Assembly: GCA_913020705.1 (NCBI GenBank)
Contig: CAJWBY010000187.1
Coordinates: forward strand, 1-7,883
DNA: 7,883 nt
From: an uncultured Colwellia sp.
Lineage (GTDB): Bacteria; Pseudomonadota; Gammaproteobacteria; Enterobacterales; Alteromonadaceae
Direction of reading: 5' to 3'
Shown here one piece after another: positions 1 through 6,184 of this stretch (positions are counted from its first letter, which is position 1; every line of letters starts with the position of its first letter). The position numbers and the translations under genes were made by a program. The notes beneath the pieces were generated by a model. The model was not told the DNA's origin and made no database searches. It saw only the letters and a program-made list of their open reading frames with translations.

Positions 1-642
1 GAAAGACAACAACATTGGGGGGATGCTAGTGTACTGAAAATTTTTATACCACAGCAAACATCATTGCACTTTAAAGGTATTGACACTTCATTTGTAATTA
101 CTCAATTGAATAATTATATTGAAGGAAAGTCCATTAATGGAGACTTAAAAGTTCACACATCTCATGGGAAAATAAAACTTTCTGTTGTCAGTGGGAATAT
201 TAAAGTAGCTGAGTCTTCAGGCTTAATTAAAATAGAATCAGTTAGTGGTGATGTTGATTTTTCTGGAGAATTTGAAGAAGCATATCTTAAAACTATGGCA
301 GGAGATATCACAGCAGATATTAGTGGTTTAGATAAGTTAACGATTAAAAATATTTCAGGTGAAACTCAAATCAGAGGACAAGTTAAAAAAGAAGCTGAAT
401 TGAAGTTGACGAGTGTAAGTGGTGAAATTGTGTATATGGCAAGCAGTGAGTTAAATGCAGAGTGTGAGATGGTAAGTCAGTTTGGTGGAGAAATTACTAA
501 CCACCTTACTGATGATATACCGGTAGATGGCAATTTACACAAGAAGACATTGAACTTCATTTCTGGAGATGGTTCAGGAACGTTAAGTATGAATTCGGTT
601 ACTGGCTCAGTTACTATACTTAAAGATGATGCAAATGATTAA
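1..642 (+). CDS. DUF4097-family beta-repeat protein, 5' partial
   Basis: This frame is open from base 1 to the TAA at 640-642, giving 213 residues with no start in the window. The TTG at 64 lies inside the reading frame and is not a convincing start, because the residues before it continue the same fold. The visible part is a chain of short beta-strand repeats, each carrying a glycine turn of the form VSG, ISG or VTG (SVVSGNI, ESVSGDV, KNISGET, TSVSGEI, NFISGDG, NSVTGSV). This is the hallmark of DUF4097 (putative adhesin) proteins, which are predicted to form a stacked beta structure. Family members are often exported or membrane-attached and are often encoded near ECF sigma/anti-sigma genes; the signal region and any such neighbours lie off the left edge. 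The next gene starts 38 bp downstream on the same strand, so the two are probably co-transcribed. The molecular function of the family is not established. Confidence 0.85.
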   Translation, partial: ERQQHWGDASVLKIFIPQQTSLHFKGIDTSFVITQLNNYIEGKSINGDLKVHTSHGKIKLSVVSGNIKVAESSGLIKIESVSGDVDFSGEFEEAYLKTMAGDITADISGLDKLTIKNISGETQIRGQVKKEAELKLTSVSGEIVYMASSELNAECEMVSQFGGEITNHLTDDIPVDGNLHKKTLNFISGDGSGTLSMNSVTGSVTILKDDAND

Positions 643-669
643 ATTATCCTTAAATCACGTCGCTAACTT

Positions 670-673
670 GGAG
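670..673 (+). promoter_or_regulatory. Ribosome binding site for the TolB-like/TPR gene
   Basis: GGAG lies 7 nt upstream of the TTG at 681. It supports that uncommon start codon for a protein whose N-terminus matches its family from the first residues. Confidence 0.65.
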
Positions 674-680
674 ATAAAAA

Positions 681-2906
681 TTGGATAGTTTATTAGCTCA
701 ATTAAAGCATCGACAAGTCTTTAAAGTTGCAACAATATATGCAGTATCAGCTTGGCCACTAATTCAAATAGCTGACTTAGCTGTACCAGCTTTAGGGTTG
801 CCTGATTCTGTGATGACAGTGTTATTACAAGTTTTTCTCGTTGGCTTTCCTGTCTCTTTGATCTTTGCTTGGTTATATAATTTTACCTCAAAGGGCATTG
901 TAAGAGTTAACAACGAAGGATCAGAAGATACAACTCCGCAAGCTAATATGAAAACGACATTATCTGTTGCTGGATCACTCGCATTGGTCGTTGTTATTAC
1001 GTTAGTCTGTCAACTTTGGTTAGAAGGGCAAGCTCCACAAAAAACAAAACCTCTTGATGTTGGGCAAGCCCTTGTTCAAAAACCTTTATCTAATGGTAAG
1101 AAAGAATCTATCGCGATTTTACCTTTCGTTCCTTTTAGTAATGATGTTGAAGATGAGTTTTTTGCCGATGGTATGGTTGAAGAACTATTAAATTTATTGG
1201 CTAAAATTCCCGATTTACAAGTTGCTGCTCGAACTTCTTCTTTTGCTTATAAAGGTGTTTCAAATAAAACTATTGTAGAAATAGGCACAGAGCTAGGGGT
1301 CGACACAATTCTTGAAGGCAGTATTCGGAAGAACGATACCACGAATAAAATCCGAGTTACAGCGCAGTTAATTAAGGTGAGTACCGGTGAGCATCTTTGG
1401 TCGGAAACTTATGATCGCGAATACCGTGATATATTTCAAATACAAGACGATATCGCTAGGGCGGTAGTAGACAAAATGAAAGTCACTCTGCTTGGAGATA
1501 ATTCCTCATTCAAATTCGTTGCCGAAACCAATAATGTTGATGCAATGGTGGCTTTTGGTAAAGGACAAAAAGAATTAGCTCACAGAACCGTACCATCGAT
1601 TAATAGTGCATTACAGCATTATAAAGATGCTGCAAGGTTTGATGAAAAATACGCTAGAGCATTTGTTGGTATAGCTGATGCTAATATTCTGCTTGCTCTC
1701 TATGGTAATTTACCCAAGAAAGAAGCAAATAAGGCAGCAAAAGAAGCTCTTGATACCGCTTTTAAATTGAGCCCTAACTTGGGAGCCGCATTTGCTACAC
1801 AAGGGTTATTATTATCTCAAAGTGATGCTAAAAAAGCTGAATCGTTATTTAAAAAATCAATCGAGATTAACCCTAACTATGCCATGACTTATATGTGGTA
1901 TGGCTCGTTGTTACAAGGTCGAGGTGATTTTATTAGCGCTCATTCCTTATTTGAGAAGGCATATGTTTTAGATCCTAAATCTCCTGTCGCAGCATATAAT
2001 GTAGCGTGGAGTTATTACCAATCAGGCTCTGAAGTTAAAGCGATGGATATATTTTCTAAAATTATCAGTAATGACCCTTATTACCCTGGTGCTTATAATT
2101 TGGTGGGAGGTATTTTAGCAACACGAGGGAGACTTGATGAGTCGATTAATATGTACAAAAGAGCACTTGATGTAGACCCTGTAAATAAAAACGCAATTAG
2201 AGGTTTATTAATTTCCAATATGGATATGGGAGAGGTTGAGAAAACCCAACAATGGTTTGATTATGCCAATAAACAAGAATCTCAATTCTTAGCCGAAGAG
2301 ATAAGCTTTATGAAAGTACGATTTCTTATCTCTCAAGGAAATCAAGATGAAGCACTTTTACATTTAAAAAATATTGAATTCACCTCTGACAACCCGGAAA
2401 TGAAATATTATATAGATGGCGAGATTGCTTTTTACCAAGGTAAGTATGCACAGGCAATTAACGAATTTGAAAGACTTCGCAATAAAGAATCTCTCAACAA
2501 TGACTATTTTTATTACTTATTTGAAGGACAACCTGCGGTTCATTTAGCTTATTCATATTTACAACTTGAAAAGCGATCACAGGCAAAAGAAATTATTGAT
2601 GGCTATACTCTTTCTTTAGAAAATGGCAAAGCCAAAAAATCTAATGATCCTGCTTATTATTATAATATGGCTTTAATTAACGCCCTTCAAAACAAGAGTA
2701 GTGAAACATACCAGTATCTTCAGGCAGCGATAGATGTTGGTTGGATAAAAGCATGGCAAGCTGATATGGAGCCTATTCTAGGACAAATGAAACAGGATCA
2801 ACAGTTTGGTCAAATGATGGGTGGAATAAGAGCCCGACTTGCTAACATGAGAGCACGTAATGACGATGAAAATACATTTTTACTTGCTGAAAGTGACAGT
2901 TTTTAA
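681..2906 (+). CDS. Membrane-anchored TolB/FlgO-like domain protein with TPR repeats
   Basis: The protein has 741 residues and a TTG start backed by GGAG 7 nt upstream. Residues 1-73 form the N-terminal region common to this group: an amphipathic start (LAQLKHRQVFKVATIYAV) and two hydrophobic segments at about 15-38 and 46-67. A third membrane segment lies at about 92-114. Residues 143-272 are a TolB N-terminal/FlgO-like domain, with recognisable stretches SIAILPF, FFADGMVEELL, VAARTSSFAYKG, ILEGSIRK and HLWSETYDRE. From about 310 there are TPR units, clearest at 366-399, 399-432, 433-466, 467-500 and near 572-605. Related proteins often carry a winged-helix DNA-binding domain, a cyclase or a kinase at the N-terminus; none is seen here, so a scaffold or protein-interaction role at the inner membrane is inferred. 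It is probably in one transcript with the DUF4097 gene upstream. Architecture is sure; substrate and partner are unknown. Confidence 0.88.
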   Translation: MDSLLAQLKHRQVFKVATIYAVSAWPLIQIADLAVPALGLPDSVMTVLLQVFLVGFPVSLIFAWLYNFTSKGIVRVNNEGSEDTTPQANMKTTLSVAGSLALVVVITLVCQLWLEGQAPQKTKPLDVGQALVQKPLSNGKKESIAILPFVPFSNDVEDEFFADGMVEELLNLLAKIPDLQVAARTSSFAYKGVSNKTIVEIGTELGVDTILEGSIRKNDTTNKIRVTAQLIKVSTGEHLWSETYDREYRDIFQIQDDIARAVVDKMKVTLLGDNSSFKFVAETNNVDAMVAFGKGQKELAHRTVPSINSALQHYKDAARFDEKYARAFVGIADANILLALYGNLPKKEANKAAKEALDTAFKLSPNLGAAFATQGLLLSQSDAKKAESLFKKSIEINPNYAMTYMWYGSLLQGRGDFISAHSLFEKAYVLDPKSPVAAYNVAWSYYQSGSEVKAMDIFSKIISNDPYYPGAYNLVGGILATRGRLDESINMYKRALDVDPVNKNAIRGLLISNMDMGEVEKTQQWFDYANKQESQFLAEEISFMKVRFLISQGNQDEALLHLKNIEFTSDNPEMKYYIDGEIAFYQGKYAQAINEFERLRNKESLNNDYFYYLFEGQPAVHLAYSYLQLEKRSQAKEIIDGYTLSLENGKAKKSNDPAYYYNMALINALQNKSSETYQYLQAAIDVGWIKAWQADMEPILGQMKQDQQFGQMMGGIRARLANMRARNDDENTFLLAESDSF

Positions 2907-2974
2907 CAGGTAAAATACTGTTAGAAACAAATTACAGCTAAATTAGCTTTTATATTCAATTATTATGGAAAACT

Positions 2975-3568
2975 ATGGAAGAACTCAATAAACAATTAGA
3001 TTTCGTCATCGAATTAGATCGCCTTAAAGGAGTATATCGACAAGCACTTGTTAAATCAGATGATAATAGATTTGAGAATAGTGCAGAGCATAGTTGGCAT
3101 ATAACGTTAACAGCTCAGATATTTCATCAGTATGCAGTAGAAAATGTTGATATTACACGTGTTATGAGTATGTTGCTTATTCATGATATTGTTGAGATTG
3201 ATGCTGGCGATATGTTCGCCTTTTCAGATCAGAAAGATCTTGCTGAACAAGAAGAAAAAGAAATAACAGCAGCAACCCGCATCTTTGGGTTGTTACCTGA
3301 AAAACAGTTCCAACATTATAAGCAATTATGGCTAGAGTTCGAAAATGCAGAAACTAATGACGCTAGGTTTGCAAAAGCTATGGATCGTATTTTACCTTTA
3401 TTACAAAATATGAGGAATGAAGGTGGCAGTTGGGCTAGGCATAATGTTTCTAAATCACAGGTTATTAGCCGTAATAATTACCTCGAAGGTTTAGCGCCAA
3501 AATTGTGGTTATATGCTTGTGAACAAATAGATATAGCTGTGGATAAAGGTTGGTTGAGGGATGAATAA
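2975..3568 (+). CDS. HD-domain phosphohydrolase (HD_3, YfbR/HDDC2-like)
   Basis: The protein has 197 residues, close to the roughly 200 usual for YfbR and HDDC2 proteins. The N-terminal LDRLKGVYRQ and the AEHSWH segment match the HD_3 family well. The metal-binding set is complete: H39 in AEHSW, H70-D71 in LLIHD, and D137 in AMDRI. R22, E74 and D79 (AGD) fall where YfbR has its substrate and catalytic residues. YfbR is a 5'-deoxynucleotidase acting on deoxynucleoside monophosphates in the cytoplasm; a similar nucleotidase activity is a reasonable inference here, but the substrate cannot be read from sequence. The ATG at 2975 has only a weak GGA upstream (2967-2969). The ATG at 2965 is in another frame. 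The gene follows the TPR gene after 68 bp with no convincing terminator between, so read-through is possible. Confidence 0.87.
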   Translation: MEELNKQLDFVIELDRLKGVYRQALVKSDDNRFENSAEHSWHITLTAQIFHQYAVENVDITRVMSMLLIHDIVEIDAGDMFAFSDQKDLAEQEEKEITAATRIFGLLPEKQFQHYKQLWLEFENAETNDARFAKAMDRILPLLQNMRNEGGSWARHNVSKSQVISRNNYLEGLAPKLWLYACEQIDIAVDKGWLRDE

Positions 3569-3688
3569 CATCTAGTTAATGCGTTAGTTATACTAAAGAT
3601 GGAAGTTAACCGTTGGTAATTTGCTTTCATAGCTAGCGATTCTTCTCCTTTAGTCGCCTGATATATTATACAAAGTTTGAGTTATTAA

Positions 3689-4093
3689 ATGGATTTAAGT
3701 GTAAAAGACAAGTTTGAAACATACCCTGAGAATATTTCAATTTTGCTCAATAATTTACGAGACCTAATTTTTAGTGTCGCCGAACAAGAAGGTATTCCTG
3801 CTATAACAGAAACCTTGAAATGGGGCGAGCCAAGTTATGTTTCAACAATAGGAAGTACAATTAGGTTTGATTGGAAAGCTAAATATCCCGATAGATACTG
3901 CATGTATTTCAACTGTAAAACATCGTTGATTGAAACATTTAGAGAAGTTTATGGAAACACATTTTCATATGAAGGTAATCGAGCTATTGTCTTTCATACT
4001 AAGCAAATATTACCGTTAAAAGAATTATCTCATTGTATCTCTATATCGTTACGCTACAACAAAATAAAACACTTAGAATTACTTGGATCATAA
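3689..4093 (+). CDS. DUF1801-family protein
   Basis: This is a complete 134-residue single-domain protein, typical in length for DUF1801. Family signatures are visible in order: F9-x-x-Y12-P13, LRDLIF at 23-28, TETLKWGEPSY at 40-50, GSTIRF at 55-60, MYFNCKTSL at 72-80, and the C-terminal YEGNRAIVF and LRYN. The fold is related to a group that includes Bacillus YdhG and frataxin-like proteins. The biochemical role of this proteobacterial subgroup is not known to me, and none is assigned. There is no signal peptide or membrane segment, so it is probably cytoplasmic. The ATG at 3689 fits the family start; its Shine-Dalgarno match is poor (TTGAG upstream). It stands 120 bp after the HD gene and 182 bp before the ykgJ-like gene, so it may be transcribed alone. 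Confidence 0.85.
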   Translation: MDLSVKDKFETYPENISILLNNLRDLIFSVAEQEGIPAITETLKWGEPSYVSTIGSTIRFDWKAKYPDRYCMYFNCKTSLIETFREVYGNTFSYEGNRAIVFHTKQILPLKELSHCISISLRYNKIKHLELLGS

Positions 4094-4275
4094 ACTTACG
4101 CATAAACGTATAAATAGCAATAATACCCATTCTGATTGTGTTATCCATTTCTCTATTTTATTTTTTAAAATCTTAGTTATTTATCGCTTAAAGTTGTTTT
4201 AGCGTGCTATTTTCTCGAGAAGCCAATCACTTTAGCGTATCCTATTCGTTATTATGTTTATTAATATCCCTATTT

Positions 4276-4566
4276 ATGAATATTGAAGTCAAAAATATAC
4301 CTGTTACCGAAGTTCTATGCTCAAACTGTCAAGCATGTTGTTGCAGTTTAGAAGTAAGAATTATTTCTGATACCGGCGTGCCACATCAACATATATATAT
4401 CGACCCTCTTGGACATGAGTCAATGCTTCGCTTGGACGATGGGCTCTGTTCTGCTTTGAATCGGGATACATTGCTGTGCTCAATTTACGAAAATAGACCA
4501 TGGGTTTGTCGAGAGTTCGAGATGGGCTCGTACGAATGTATTGATGAGAGAACAGAGAAGTTGTAG
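4276..4566 (+). CDS. YkgJ-family cysteine-cluster protein
   Basis: The protein has 96 residues from the ATG at 4276, with nine cysteines. An N-terminal cluster, C15-x2-C18-x2-C21-C22-C23, is followed by C58, C68, C78 and C88, with the surrounding family motifs DTGVP, MLRLDDGLC, SIYENRPWVCREFEMGSYEC. This is the YkgJ / UPF0153 type, predicted to bind a metal (zinc or an iron-sulfur cluster). The ligand and the reaction are unproven. The frame is also open upstream to a GTG at 4204, which would add 24 residues with a hydrophobic stretch. I prefer 4276 because family members begin shortly before the first CxxC, but neither start has a good ribosome binding site. The TAG stop at 4564-4566 lies inside the left arm of an 11-bp inverted repeat. 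The gene converges on msrB. Confidence 0.82.
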   Translation: MNIEVKNIPVTEVLCSNCQACCCSLEVRIISDTGVPHQHIYIDPLGHESMLRLDDGLCSALNRDTLLCSIYENRPWVCREFEMGSYECIDERTEKL

Positions 4567-4855
4567 TGTTTCATGTAAATTGGCTTTCGTTAAGATAATA
4601 AAGATTAATGTTCAGAAGTGTTATTTTCCAATAATGTATTAATTAAAATTATCGAAAGCTCATTATTTTGGGTTGGTAAAAAAAAGCAAAAAAAACGTTT
4701 ACCTGCAATCAAGTAAACGCAATATAAAAATATGAAACACTAAGGGAAGTAAGTACTTTCACATAATAAGAGTACTCATATTTATCAAAGTTCAATTTAT
4801 TATCAATTAACTAAAACTATTCTGCTTTTGTCTTCGTTTCTGATTATGTATTACG
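4567..4855. other. Convergent intergenic region between ykgJ-like gene and msrB
   Basis: This 289-bp AT-rich gap has no credible coding frame. It holds the msrB terminator on the - strand (4678-4719) and most of two nested inverted repeats: TAGTGTTTCAT at 4564-4574 with its exact complement at 4732-4742, and GCTTTCG at 4583-4589 with CGAAAGC at 4653-4659. Two copies of the palindrome AGTACT lie at 4752-4757 and 4771-4776. No terminator with a T-run is visible for the + strand ykgJ-like transcript. Confidence 0.6.
4678..4719 (-). terminator. Intrinsic terminator of msrB
   Basis: Read on the - strand, a 7-bp perfect stem CGTTTAC/GTAAACG (arms 4713-4719 and 4696-4702, 10-nt loop) is followed directly by eight T (4688-4695), then GC and eight more T (4678-4685). 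On the + strand no T-run follows the stem, so the signal serves msrB. It lies about 137 nt past the msrB stop codon, leaving a fairly long 3' UTR. Confidence 0.8.
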
Positions 4856-5302
4856 TTATTTACTCTCTACTTGAACTAAATAATCACCATAACCATGGGC
4901 TTCCATCTCATCAATAGAAATAAAGCGAAGTGATGCTGAATTAATGCAGTACCTTAACCCACCTTCGCTTATTGGACCATCTTCAAATACATGTCCTAAA
5001 TGACTGTCACCATAGCCTGAGCGTACTTCAGTTCTAATCATGCCATGAGTATTGTCTTTAATTTCATTAACATTCTTCGGTTCTATCGGTTTGGTGAAGC
5101 TTGGCCAACCGCAACCAGAGTCATATTTATCTGACGAGGCAAATAAAGGTTCCCCTGAAACAATATCGACATAAATGCCCGGTAAAGTATTATTGAGGTG
5201 CTCGCCAGTGCCGGGATGCTCAGTTCCATTCTCTTGTGTTACACGATATTGCTCTGGCTTAAGTGTAGCAATCACTTCTGCGGATTTATGGTATTTTGTC
5301 AT
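4856..5302 (-). CDS. msrB: Peptide-methionine (R)-S-oxide reductase MsrB
   Basis: MsrB reduces the R epimer of methionine sulfoxide in proteins, using thioredoxin as electron donor. I chose the ATG at 5302 (148 residues), because AGGA lies 8 nt upstream of it and [11 protein letters not shown] is a normal MsrB start; an in-frame ATG at 5317 would add five residues. Landmarks are SGCGWPSF with C64 (the usual resolving cysteine position), [10 protein letters not shown] at 101-110, and [11 protein letters not shown] with the catalytic C119. The two zinc-binding CxxC pairs found in E. coli MsrB are absent: their positions are D46/S49 and S95/G98, so this is a zinc-free form. There is no signal peptide, so it is cytoplasmic. 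It is transcribed alone, divergently from the DUF1415 gene, and ends at an intrinsic terminator. Length and catalytic residues are complete. Confidence 0.96.
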   Translation of the reverse strand: MTKYHKSAEVIATLKPEQYRVTQENGTEHPGTGEHLNNTLPGIYVDIVSGEPLFASSDKYDSGCGWPSFTKPIEPKNVNEIKDNTHGMIRTEVRSGYGDSHLGHVFEDGPISEGGLRYCINSASLRFISIDEMEAHGYGDYLVQVESK

Positions 5303-5321
5303 TGGATAATTCCTCATGTTT

Positions 5322-5336
5322 ATACTTTAGAAGTAT
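5322..5336. promoter_or_regulatory. Hyphenated palindrome upstream of msrB, possible operator
   Basis: ATACTT-TAG-AAGTAT has perfect 6-bp arms around a 3-nt spacer, and lies 19 bp upstream of the chosen msrB start. Its position in the msrB leader or promoter makes an operator possible, but arms this short are common by chance in AT-rich DNA. The 9-mer TTTAGAAGT within it (5326-5334) recurs at 5409-5417. Confidence 0.2.
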
Positions 5337-5345
5337 GGCTGAAAG

Positions 5346-5375
5346 TTGACTTTTATTAATCTTAAAAGATATACG
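5346..5375 (+). promoter_or_regulatory. Candidate sigma-70 promoter toward the DUF1415 gene
   Basis: TTGACT (5346-5351, 5 of 6 to consensus) is followed after 18 bp by TATACG (5370-5375, 4 of 6). If used, it would give a leader of nearly 150 nt before DUF1415. It competes with the closer -10 at 5491-5496. Confidence 0.3.
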
Positions 5376-5490
5376 GAAATTGAAAAATGTAATTAAGATC
5401 TATTATCGTTTAGAAGTGGACAATATCAGTGTTGCTGATGTTATGCCTACTGATTTTGAAAATATTCTTATGTTAAGATGATGCCATTAT

Positions 5491-5496
5491 TATAAT
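5491..5496 (+). promoter_or_regulatory. Candidate -10 element for the DUF1415 gene
   Basis: A perfect TATAAT lies 32 bp upstream of the ATG, at a distance suiting a short leader. The matching -35 position has only a poor TTATGT at 5468-5473, so use of this site would need an activator or a weak promoter. AT-rich DNA makes chance TATAAT frequent. Confidence 0.35.
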
Positions 5497-5528
5497 ATTT
5501 CAAATAACCAATAAGTATTTAACAATAA

Positions 5529-6092
5529 ATGACTGATAAACACGTGTTCGATCCTGATATTTTAAAAACTAAACAATGGGTAGAAGAAATAATCATAGGT
5601 CTAAATTTTTGTCCTTTTGCCAAAAAAGAATTTGTAAACAACACTATTCATTATGAGCTTTGTAATGAAAAGAAAATGGTATCGGCCTTAGACAAATTAG
5701 CCAAACAATGTGAAAAGCTTATTAAAGAACCTAAAATCGAGACGACATTAATGATTTTCAATAACGGTTTTAAAACGTTTGAAAGCTACTTAGATTTACT
5801 CGATTATGCGAATGAATTATTAATATCACAGGGCTACGAGGGCGTTTTTCAACTCGCCAGCTTTCATCCTGATTATTATTTTGAAGGTGAACTGTATGAT
5901 GCAGCATCTAATTATACAAATCGTTCGCCATTACCAACACTTCATTTAATTCGTGAAGCGAGTATGGAAAAGGTGTTGTCTATCTATAAAAACCCAGATC
6001 AAATACCGGAAAATAATATCGCCTTAGCTGAAGAAAAAGGTACTAATTACTTTAAAAGTACTTTGCAGCGCATTCATGAGTTACATAAATAG
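5529..6092 (+). CDS. DUF1415-family protein
   Basis: This is a complete 187-residue protein of the DUF1415 family, which is widespread in proteobacteria and has no proven function. The signatures are strong: WVEEIIIGLNFCPFAKK at 17-33, including the conserved C28 in CPFA; then VFQLASFHPDYYFEG at 106-120, and DAASNYTNRSPLPTLHLIRE at 124-143. The conserved cysteine, histidine (H113), aspartates and arginines suggest an enzyme or metal-binding protein, but that is inference only. There is no signal peptide or membrane segment, so it is likely cytoplasmic. The ATG at 5529 fits the family start; the ribosome binding site is weak. It is divergent from msrB across 226 bp and is followed after 92 bp by a gene with its own promoter, so it is probably monocistronic. 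Confidence 0.9.
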   Translation: MTDKHVFDPDILKTKQWVEEIIIGLNFCPFAKKEFVNNTIHYELCNEKKMVSALDKLAKQCEKLIKEPKIETTLMIFNNGFKTFESYLDLLDYANELLISQGYEGVFQLASFHPDYYFEGELYDAASNYTNRSPLPTLHLIREASMEKVLSIYKNPDQIPENNIALAEEKGTNYFKSTLQRIHELHK

Positions 6093-6124
6093 GTCATTTA
6101 TATTTTGTATGTAATTTGAGCTGT

Positions 6125-6153
6125 TTTCCAATATGAAAGCAACTTGCTATAAT
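6125..6153 (+). promoter_or_regulatory. Extended -10 sigma-70 promoter for the YciC-like/Bax-like pair
   Basis: The -10 TATAAT (6148-6153) is perfect and is preceded by TGC, giving the extended -10 form TGnTATAAT. TTTCCA (6125-6130, 4 of 6 to TTGACA) lies upstream at the ideal 17-bp spacing. Transcription would begin near 6160, about 25 nt before the GTG start. It is the best promoter in the window. Confidence 0.7.
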
Positions 6154-6184
6154 ATTGAAAAATTATTGAAAGGTAGTCATTTTC

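Noticed and set aside
64..642. TTG at 64 as the start of the DUF4097 gene
   Set aside because: The same frame is open to base 1 and its residues (SVLKIFIPQQTSLHF) continue the family's beta pattern, so the gene is cut by the window edge rather than starting at 64.
2904..2951. Two small hairpins after the TPR gene: TAACAG/CTGTTA (2904-2909, 2918-2923) and AGCTA/TAGCT (2936-2940, 2944-2948)
   Set aside because: Stems are only 5-6 bp and AT-rich. The first lacks a T-run and the second has only three T, so neither is a convincing terminator.
3592..3654. Inverted pair ACTAAAG (3592-3598) and CTTTAGT (3648-3654) between the HD and DUF1801 genes
   Set aside because: It is a 7-bp pair with a 49-nt loop and no T-run, neither a terminator nor a clear operator.
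4111..4135. ATAATACCCATTCTGATTG segment after the DUF1801 gene, reminiscent of dispersed repeat ends in marine gammaproteobacteria
   Set aside because: Only one copy is present, no inverted partner was found nearby, and the resemblance rests on memory. A genome-wide search would be needed before calling a repeat.
4212..4221. 10-bp palindrome TTCTCGAGAA upstream of the ykgJ-like gene
   Set aside because: It is not placed against a recognisable promoter and no second copy is seen, so chance is the simplest account.
4198..4238. Direct repeat TTTAGCGT at 4198-4205 and 4231-4238
   Set aside because: Two 8-mers 33 bp apart are expected by chance in AT-rich intergenic DNA, and no third copy supports an array.
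5350..5482. 43-codon open stretch on + between msrB and DUF1415, possibly a small leader ORF
   Set aside because: It has no ATG start with a ribosome binding site, and its length is within chance for a stretch like this. There is no recognisable protein.
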